The notes below the pieces were generated by a model. It worked only from the letters and a program-made list of their open reading frames with translations. It made no database searches and was not told the origin of the DNA. From Flavobacteriales bacterium (GTDB lineage: Bacteria > Bacteroidota > Bacteroidia > Flavobacteriales > Flavobacteriaceae), in contig NSHO01000049.1 of NCBI GenBank assembly GCA_002737105.1, forward strand, positions 1 to 11,325: a stretch of 11,325 nt of DNA. The letters are read 5' to 3'. A program made the translations under genes and the position numbers. How positions within the stretch are numbered: the first letter of the stretch is position 1; each line of letters begins with the position of its first letter. Positions 6,763-11,325 of this stretch are shown piece by piece.

Positions 6763-6803
6763 AAATATATTTTATAAAAATGTTATGGTATGTTTTTAAA
6801 GTA

Positions 6804-6811
6804 CAAAAGTA
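6804..6811 (-). promoter_or_regulatory. Candidate -7 promoter element for lpdA
   Basis: The minus strand reads TACTTTTG, a full match to TAnnTTTG, placed 41 bases before the lpdA ATG. No TTG stands at the usual distance upstream, so the -33 element is poor. The element overlaps the downstream arm of the 13-bp inverted repeat, which suggests that promoter use may be controlled or that read-through from the Lrp gene contributes. Confidence 0.5.
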
Positions 6812-6859
6812 AAGTTTTTTAAATAAATATGTATTGCTATTTAGCGAAAAAACTTTACT
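6808..6859. repeat. 13-bp perfect inverted repeat between lrp-type gene and lpdA
   Basis: AGTAAAGTTTTTT (6808-6820) is the exact reverse complement of AAAAAACTTTACT (6847-6859), separated by 26 bases. Inside, AAATA (6821-6825) can pair with TATTT (6838-6842), extending the hairpin past a four-base bulge. The repeat starts five bases after the Lrp-type stop codon (minus strand) and its far arm runs into the lpdA -7 element. It could end the regulator's transcript, although the sequence after it in the minus direction is TTTG rather than a long T-run. It could also be an operator for a dimeric regulator. The pairing is seen; the function is inferred. Confidence 0.65.
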
Positions 6860-6863
6860 ATTT

Positions 6864-7319
6864 TTAATTCAACACAAATGAGGTAGAATTTTTTACTTCA
6901 CCAATCATAAAAGTGCTGTGTGTACTACCAATATGTTGTAAGGTAGTTAACTTCGTTACCATAAATTCTCTGTATTCTTCCATATCTTTTACACAAATTT
7001 TCAAAATATAATCGTAGTCGCCACTTACGTGAAAACATTCTAAAACTTCGGTTAGCGTAACTACTTCCTTTTCAAATTCGGAAATTAAGTCTCTTGAATG
7101 TTTAATTAATTTAACGTGACAAAACACCACAAATCCTTTATTTATCTTAGTTTTATCTAAAATGGTAGCATATTTACTAATAATGCCTTCACGTTCCAAT
7201 TTTTTTATCCGTTCATACACTGCAGTTACAGATAAGTTTAATTTGCTAGACAATTCTTTAGTTGTTTTTTTAGCATCAATTTGCATCAATTCTAATAATT
7301 TTTTATCAATTGCATCCAT
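6864..7319 (-). CDS. Lrp/AsnC family transcriptional regulator
   Basis: This 151-residue DNA-binding regulator has the standard two-domain build. The N-terminal winged helix-turn-helix spans about 1-60, starting D-A-I-D-K-K-L-L-E-L (2-11), with the recognition helix in N-L-S-V-T-A-V-Y-E-R-I-K-K-L (28-41) and the hinge G-I-I-S-K-Y at 45-50. The C-terminal RAM ligand-binding and oligomerisation domain (about 65-142) carries the hallmark V-S-G-D-Y-D-Y-I-L at 98-106. Such proteins sense amino acids and often control the adjacent divergent gene. Here that gene encodes a methionine gamma-lyase-like enzyme, and in Pseudomonas putida the Lrp-type MdeR controls the divergent mdeA. The 159-base intergenic region holds a 12-bp direct repeat that could be its binding site. 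Control of its own gene and of lpdA downstream is also possible. Methionine or another amino acid as ligand is an inference. Confidence 0.93.
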   Translation of the reverse strand: MDAIDKKLLELMQIDAKKTTKELSSKLNLSVTAVYERIKKLEREGIISKYATILDKTKINKGFVVFCHVKLIKHSRDLISEFEKEVVTLTEVLECFHVSGDYDYILKICVKDMEEYREFMVTKLTTLQHIGSTHSTFMIGEVKNSTSFVLN

Positions 7320-7339
7320 GTGAATAGTAATTTATTTGG

Positions 7340-7347
7340 CAAATGTA
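7340..7347 (-). promoter_or_regulatory. Candidate -7 element for the Lrp-type gene
   Basis: The minus strand reads TACATTTG, a full TAnnTTTG match, 20 bases before the ATG at 7319, giving a short leader. No TTG is found at the normal -33 position, which would fit a promoter that needs an activator or is weak. One copy of the direct repeat (7368-7379) lies where a -33 region would be, so self-regulation is plausible. Confidence 0.5.
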
Positions 7348-7367
7348 CGAAAAAAAGAAAAAATAAT

Positions 7368-7410
7368 GATAAATAAACTGACATTTTAATTTTTATTAGA
7401 TAAATAAACT
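7368..7410. promoter_or_regulatory. Paired 12-bp direct repeats, candidate Lrp-family operator
   Basis: GATAAATAAACT occurs at 7368-7379 and again at 7399-7410, start to start 31 bases, close to three helical turns, so both face the same side of the DNA. A degenerate third copy, GATAAAATAAAA, begins at 7462, a further 63 bases on (about six turns). Lrp-family proteins bind as multimers to phased AT-rich sites, and the region lies between the Lrp-type gene and its divergent neighbour. A 7-bp inverted repeat (AATATTT 7412-7418 / AAATATT 7431-7437) is also present but may be chance in such AT-rich DNA. Confidence 0.5.
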
Positions 7411-7427
7411 AAATATTTAAGACATTA

Positions 7428-7458
7428 TTGAAATATTGATTTATTATATTCAATTTTG
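7428..7458 (+). promoter_or_regulatory. Candidate promoter for the methionine gamma-lyase-like gene
   Basis: TTG at 7428-7430 is followed after 20 bases by CAATTTTG at 7451-7458, which matches TAnnTTTG except for its first base. The start codon is 20 bases further on, giving a very short leader. The near-consensus match and the phased repeats upstream suit a regulated promoter. Confidence 0.5.
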
Positions 7459-7478
7459 ATAGATAAAATAAAATCATC

Positions 7479-8681
7479 ATGAAACAATTTAATCCCGCAG
7501 ATAACATACAAGATTTACAGTATTTTGGCGAATTTGGAGGGGTAAACCCTTCTATATCCGATTCCTCTACTTATACCTTTCTCTCTGCAAAAACCATGTT
7601 TGATACCTTTGAAGGTAACGCAGAAGGGTGTTATTTGTATTCCCGTCATTCCTCACCTAGTAATTTGTATTTAGACAAAGCATTAGCAGCCATGGAAGGC
7701 ACTGAAACCGCAAATGTTTCAGCTTCTGGAATGGGCGCCATTACACCAACAATTTTACAACTTTGCGGACAAGGTGACCACGTGGTTTCCAGCAGAACCA
7801 TATATGGCGGAACCTATGCCTTTTTGAAAAATTTCGCACCAAAATTTGGCATAAAAACTACTTTTGTAGATATTACTAAATTAGACCTTGTAGAAGCAGC
7901 CATAACAACATCAACTAAAGTTTTATATTGCGAAACGGTGAGTAATCCCTTATTGGAAGTAGCCGATATTGCTGCTTTGGCTAAAATTGCTAAAAAACAC
8001 AACCTTAAATTAGTGGTTGACAACACATTTTCGCCTTTATCGGTATCGCCAGCAAAATTAGGTGCTGATATTGTGATTCACTCCTTAACAAAATACATCA
8101 ACGGAAGTTCAGATACAGTAGGCGGCGTAACGTGTGCGAGTCAAGAATTTATAAACGATTTAAAAAACGTAAATTCTGGTGCGAGTATGTTGTTAGGTCC
8201 TACAATGGACAGTTTGCGTTCGGCATCGGTAATGAAAAACTTAAGAACACTTCACATCCGAATGAAACAACACAGTCATAATACAATGTATTTGGCACAT
8301 AAATTTGAAGCGGCAGGTATAAAAACCGTTTATCCAGGATTGGCAAGTCATCCCAGTCATGAAATATATAAAAATATGATTAATCCAGAATATGGTTTTG
8401 GCGGCATGATGACCATTGATGTAGGAAGTTTGGAAAAAGCCAATGCCTTGATGGAATTAATGCAAGAAAGAAATTTAGGTTATTTGGCCGTAAGTTTAGG
8501 GTTTTACAAAACGCTTTTTAGCGCACCAGGAACATCCACTTCTTCTGAAATTCCTTTAGACGAACAAGCAGAAATGGGTTTAACTGATGGATTAATTCGT
8601 TTTTCAATTGGTTTAGATAACGATATTGAAAGAACCTATCAAAGTATGCATGCTTGTATGAAAGAATTACATATTTTGTAA
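7479..8681 (+). CDS. PLP-dependent Cys/Met metabolism enzyme, probable plant-type methionine gamma-lyase
   Basis: This is a fold-type I PLP enzyme of the trans-sulfuration family, 400 residues, cytoplasmic. If it is methionine gamma-lyase, it splits methionine into methanethiol, 2-oxobutanoate and ammonia. Visible residues: Y-S-R at 54-56 (cofactor phosphate contact from the partner subunit), S-G-M-G at 83-86, Tyr109 in I-Y-G-G, Asp181 in V-V-D-N-T-F, the PLP lysine Lys205 in H-S-L-T-K-Y, and Arg374, which binds the substrate carboxylate. The early E-F-G-G-V-N-P-S-I and the late S-L-G-F-Y-K-T-L and G-T-S-T-S-S-E (339-357) closely resemble Arabidopsis methionine gamma-lyase as I remember it. 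The active-site cysteine of the Pseudomonas enzyme (Cys116) is Gly111 here, as in the plant enzyme. Divergence from an Lrp-type gene supports a role in amino acid catabolism. Cystathionine gamma-lyase or O-acetylhomoserine sulfhydrylase activity cannot be excluded. Confidence 0.85.
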   Translation: MKQFNPADNIQDLQYFGEFGGVNPSISDSSTYTFLSAKTMFDTFEGNAEGCYLYSRHSSPSNLYLDKALAAMEGTETANVSASGMGAITPTILQLCGQGDHVVSSRTIYGGTYAFLKNFAPKFGIKTTFVDITKLDLVEAAITTSTKVLYCETVSNPLLEVADIAALAKIAKKHNLKLVVDNTFSPLSVSPAKLGADIVIHSLTKYINGSSDTVGGVTCASQEFINDLKNVNSGASMLLGPTMDSLRSASVMKNLRTLHIRMKQHSHNTMYLAHKFEAAGIKTVYPGLASHPSHEIYKNMINPEYGFGGMMTIDVGSLEKANALMELMQERNLGYLAVSLGFYKTLFSAPGTSTSSEIPLDEQAEMGLTDGLIRFSIGLDNDIERTYQSMHACMKELHIL

Positions 8682-8701
8682 GAGAAATATCTTTAATATT
8701 C

Positions 8702-8738
8702 AATCCGTCCAGATTATATCAGAACGGATTTTTTATTT
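8702..8738 (+). terminator. Intrinsic terminator after the methionine gamma-lyase-like gene
   Basis: AATCCGT (8702-8708) pairs with ACGGATT (8724-8730) around a 15-base loop, followed by a T-rich run to 8738. It lies 20 bases after the stop codon. No T-run follows in the minus direction, so it mainly ends the plus-strand transcript and offers less to the converging AAA+ gene. Confidence 0.75.
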
Positions 8739-8746
8739 TGTGATTA

Positions 8747-10207
8747 TTAAGACAATTTACTAATAAACTTTGAATACGGATCTTTAAACTGAAAGCCATC
8801 TTCGGTTCTTTCCTTTGATAGTTTGTTGTATTCTACCAAAGCCCAAAGTGTAAATTCTTTAAGAAAATATTTATCTGAAACAGGAATTTCTGATTGGTAT
8901 TTCTGAATTAAATTTTCTAATGGTTGCACTTCATCTAGGGTATTTCTGTATACATCATCGGAGCAATCATCCGTTAATTCAAAACCTGATTCGTTGAAAA
9001 ACCATTCGGTAATTTCAGAATAAGGCGTGGTTGCATCTTGTTTTTCTAATTTCTCGATTTTAGGAAAATAAGCGGGTAAAAAAGTATGAATCGCATTGGT
9101 AATTAAATATTGTGCCACTACGCCAGCGCCTTCTTGTTCACCTTCATAAACCAATTCTACTTTTCCAGTTATGGCTGGAATAATTCCTAAAAAGTCAGAC
9201 AAACGAACCGTTGTTGTTGCTTCTCCGTTTTGCAAGGCTCTGCGTTCGGCAGTACTAATCAAATTCTCATAGGCGGTAATACTCATACGGGCTGAAACGC
9301 CACTTTTCGCATCAATATATTCGGATTCTCTGGCTTCAAAACCTACTTGCTCCAACAAATCTTTTGCTAAATTAGGCACATGGACTAAAGACGATTGGTC
9401 TAAGTCTAACTTAGCTTCTTGCGTTGTAATAATTTTAGCAATTTCAATAGTTTCTGGATAGTGCGTTAAAATTTGCGAACCAATTCTGTCTTTTAAAGGT
9501 GTTACAATACTGCCTCGATTGGTATAATCTTCTGGATTTGCAGTAAAAATAAATTGCAAGTCTAGAGGCATTCTTAATTTAAACCCACGTATTTGAATAT
9601 CACCTTCTTGCAAAATATTGAATAAGGCTACTTGAATACGCGCTTGTAAATCGGGTAATTCATTAATTACAAAAATACATCTGTTGGCACGTGGAATCAT
9701 TCCAAAATGAATCACGCGTTCGTCTGCGTAAGATAATTTTAAATTGGCCGCTTTTATTGGATCTACATCACCAATCAAATCGGCTACTGTTACATCAGGC
9801 GTGGCTAATTTTTCGAAAAAACGTTCGCTTCTATGTAACCAAGAAATAGGCGTGTCATTGCCTTTTTCAGCAATCAAATCTAACGCAAAACGCGAAATTG
9901 GATTTAGAGGATCGTCATTAATTTCAGAACCGGTAACAAACGGAATGTATTCGTCTAAAAGTTCGACCATTTTTCTGGCCAAACGTGTTTTTGCTTGTCC
10001 GCGCAATCCTAATAAATTAATATTGTGACGTGATAAAATAGCGCGTTCCAACTCGGGAATTACAGAATTTTCAAAACCATGAACACCTGTGAAAGTTGGC
10101 TGTTTGGCTATTAGTTTGTTTCTTAAATTAGTTCGTAATTCATCTTTGATATTCTTTGATTGATAACCTGATTGTATCAATTCTCCTAATGTTTTTATAT
10201 GTGTCAT
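8747..10207 (-). CDS. AAA+ ATPase of the magnesium-chelatase I-subunit / MoxR type
   Basis: This is a cytoplasmic 486-residue ATPase that probably remodels a partner complex together with the VWA protein encoded just upstream. The AAA+ core shows Walker A G-L-R-G-Q-A-K-T at 67-74, Walker B C-I-F-V-I-N-E-L at 177-184, sensor 1 in F-T-A-N-P-E-D at 221-227, the likely arginine finger in P-L-K-D-R-I-G at 237-243 (Arg241) and a sensor-2-like S-G-V-S-A-R-M-S at 302-309. Walker B has Asn182 where most AAA+ proteins have Asp; the catalytic Glu183 is kept. The insert R-I-Q-V-A-L-F-N-I-L-Q-E-G-D-I-Q-I-R (190-207) matches the region seen in chelatase I subunits. The C-terminal 150 residues are not recognised. 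Databases may call relatives magnesium chelatase or sigma-54-interacting protein. No chelatase H subunit or sigma-54 contact motif (GAFTGA) is present, so both names overreach. Confidence 0.88.
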   Translation of the reverse strand: MTHIKTLGELIQSGYQSKNIKDELRTNLRNKLIAKQPTFTGVHGFENSVIPELERAILSRHNINLLGLRGQAKTRLARKMVELLDEYIPFVTGSEINDDPLNPISRFALDLIAEKGNDTPISWLHRSERFFEKLATPDVTVADLIGDVDPIKAANLKLSYADERVIHFGMIPRANRCIFVINELPDLQARIQVALFNILQEGDIQIRGFKLRMPLDLQFIFTANPEDYTNRGSIVTPLKDRIGSQILTHYPETIEIAKIITTQEAKLDLDQSSLVHVPNLAKDLLEQVGFEARESEYIDAKSGVSARMSITAYENLISTAERRALQNGEATTTVRLSDFLGIIPAITGKVELVYEGEQEGAGVVAQYLITNAIHTFLPAYFPKIEKLEKQDATTPYSEITEWFFNESGFELTDDCSDDVYRNTLDEVQPLENLIQKYQSEIPVSDKYFLKEFTLWALVEYNKLSKERTEDGFQFKDPYSKFISKLS

Positions 10208-10269
10208 ACTATTTTTTTAAACGCTATTTAGCTACTGCTTTTTATTTAATTTCTTTGATTTGATACTAC

Positions 10270-11325
10270 TTATTTCAATTTCTTTTTTCTATTGGCTTCA
10301 TAATCTTGGAAAATCATTTCTCCTAATCCACTTAAACCTGTATAAAATGCTTTTCCCTGATTGGCTTCTGTAAATTTATCTACAAATTTTTGTAAGTACG
10401 GATCGTTAGCAATCATAAAAGTAGTTATTGGAATGTGTAATTTTCTAGCTTGGGCAGCTTGTGTGTAACATTTTTCAACTATATACTCATCTAAACCGTT
10501 GCTATTCATGTAATACGAGCCGTCTTTTTCACGAACACAGCTTGGTTTTCCATCGGTAATCATAAAAATTTGTTTGTTGGTATTTCGTTTTCTGCGCAGC
10601 ATGTCCATTGCCAATTGCAAACCTGCAACAGTATTGGTATGATAAGGTCCAACTTTCAAAAAAGGCAATTCTTTTATAGAAATAGGCCAAGCATCGTTTC
10701 CAAAAACCAAAATATCAATAGTATCTTTAGGATAACGAGTTGTGATGAGTTCTGCTAACGCCATGGCAACTTTTTTGGCAGGCGTAATTCGGTCTTCACC
10801 ATACAAAATCATACTATGAGAAATGTCTATCATTAAAACGGTACTCATTTGCGATTTGTAGTGCGTGTCTTCAATTACCAAATCATTTTCAGTAAGTTGG
10901 AACTCGCCTATTCCATTATTAATTTGCGCATTTTTCAAACTTTCAGTTAGCGAAATTCTATCTAAAGCATCTCCAAAATTATAGCTTCTAAGTTCGCCCG
11001 TAAGTTCATCGCCGCCGCCAATTTGTTTAGATTTGTGATTGCCACTACCCGATTTGTTTAAATTACCAAATATTTGATCTAAAGCGGCTTGACGAATAAG
11101 TCGTTCCGTTTTTGAAGTAATAGTAACCTCGCCGGCGCCATCTCCCGTAATTTCTTCGCGAATGAATCCTTTTTTCTTTAAATCTTCGATAAAATCCTCA
11201 ATTGTATATTCTGGAGTGGTTAATTTGTATTCGGCATCAAGCTCGCGTAACCAAGATATGGCCTCGTCAAAATCACCCGAAGTGTGGACAATTAATTCTT
11301 TAAAAACACCAAAAAGCACTTCAAA
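10270..11325 (-). CDS. VWA-domain protein, chelatase D-subunit-like partner of the AAA+ ATPase (5' end outside window)
   Basis: The reading frame stays open to the last base of the window (F-E before the possible GTG start at 11319), so the true start is probably outside and the protein is partial. About 350 residues are seen. The N-terminal part is charged and helical (L-R-E-L-D-A-E, I-E-D-F-I-E-D-L-K-K), followed by a Gly/Ser/Lys-rich linker. The von Willebrand factor A domain starts near residue 155, counted from the GTG. It has an intact metal-ion-dependent adhesion site: D-I-S-H-S at 165-169, a threonine in Y-H-T-N-T (226-230), and I-T-D-G-K-P-S at 254-260 with Asp256. No signal peptide or membrane segment is seen. 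The AAA+ gene follows 62 bases later on the same strand with no terminator between, so the two form an operon. A metal-dependent adaptor role is inferred from chelatase and RavA-ViaA type pairs. Confidence 0.85.
   Translation of the reverse strand, partial: FEVLFGVFKELIVHTSGDFDEAISWLRELDAEYKLTTPEYTIEDFIEDLKKKGFIREEITGDGAGEVTITSKTERLIRQAALDQIFGNLNKSGSGNHKSKQIGGGDELTGELRSYNFGDALDRISLTESLKNAQINNGIGEFQLTENDLVIEDTHYKSQMSTVLMIDISHSMILYGEDRITPAKKVAMALAELITTRYPKDTIDILVFGNDAWPISIKELPFLKVGPYHTNTVAGLQLAMDMLRRKRNTNKQIFMITDGKPSCVREKDGSYYMNSNGLDEYIVEKCYTQAAQARKLHIPITTFMIANDPYLQKFVDKFTEANQGKAFYTGLSGLGEMIFQDYEANRKKKLK

Noticed and set aside
8518..8703. Minus-strand open frame overlapping the end of the lyase gene
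   Set aside because: It is almost entirely antisense to the conserved C-terminus of the lyase, with no supporting signals. It only reaches into the spacer before the terminator.
9744..10028. Plus-strand open frame of 94 codons opposite the Walker A region of the AAA+ gene
   Set aside because: It is antisense to conserved catalytic sequence, its protein resembles nothing known, and no start signals precede it.
8747..10207. Sigma-54-dependent activator
   Set aside because: The GAFTGA loop and a C-terminal Fis-type helix-turn-helix are both missing. The core fits the chelatase/MoxR branch better.
10208..10269. Separate promoter or terminator between the VWA and AAA+ genes
   Set aside because: The 62-base gap shows no TAnnTTTG motif on the minus strand and no convincing hairpin with a T-run, so the genes are best treated as one operon.
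1..11325. tRNA, rRNA, CRISPR array, transposase, phage or defence system
   Set aside because: I looked for cloverleaf ends, regular spaced repeats, transposase or nuclease motifs and inverted terminal repeats around genes, and found none. All intergenic gaps are under 200 bases.

Overview
This window looks like a chromosomal segment from a low-GC member of the Bacteroidota, most likely a Flavobacteriaceae species. The evidence is strong AT-richness, promoters of the Bacteroidota type (TTG, about 17-20 bases, then TAnnTTTG), weak or absent Shine-Dalgarno sites, short lipoproteins with an F-S-C lipobox, and several protein families that I know mainly from flavobacteria. No rRNA, tRNA, CRISPR array, transposase, phage gene or defence gene is visible. 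Most of the window is ordinary core genome, and I found no clear new multi-gene system.

Layout. (1) Positions 41-1783, plus strand: a proline-iminopeptidase-like alpha/beta hydrolase lipoprotein, then a very AT-rich secreted GLPGLI/DUF4412-like protein. That second gene is bracketed by inverted repeats and a REP-like palindrome. (2) Positions 1913-3659, minus strand: a tight three-gene operon of a PhnP-like metallo-hydrolase, a small membrane-anchored protein and a small lipoprotein. (3) Positions 3840-5300, plus strand: a conserved 486-residue protein of unknown function with a textbook promoter and a strong terminator. (4) Positions 5359-7319, minus strand: dihydrolipoamide dehydrogenase (lpdA) preceded by an Lrp/AsnC regulator. 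A 13-bp inverted repeat lies between them, on the lpdA promoter. (5) Positions 7479-8681, plus strand: a PLP enzyme resembling plant-type methionine gamma-lyase, divergent from the Lrp gene. (6) Positions 8747-11325, minus strand: an AAA+ ATPase and, upstream of it, a von Willebrand factor A protein that runs off the window edge. Together they form a magnesium-chelatase-like I/D pair.

The most coherent functional story is in the middle. An Lrp-type regulator and a methionine gamma-lyase-like enzyme diverge from one AT-rich intergenic region that carries a 12-bp direct repeat spaced 31 bp apart. The next gene after the regulator encodes the E3 subunit that 2-oxoacid dehydrogenase complexes need. 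Methionine gamma-lyase releases 2-oxobutanoate, which such complexes oxidise. The layout recalls the mdeR-mdeA-mdeB methionine catabolism locus of Pseudomonas putida, but a functional link to lpdA is an inference. The least understood genes are the 486-residue protein, the two small envelope proteins behind the metallo-hydrolase, and the AAA+/VWA pair, whose target cannot be read from the sequence.
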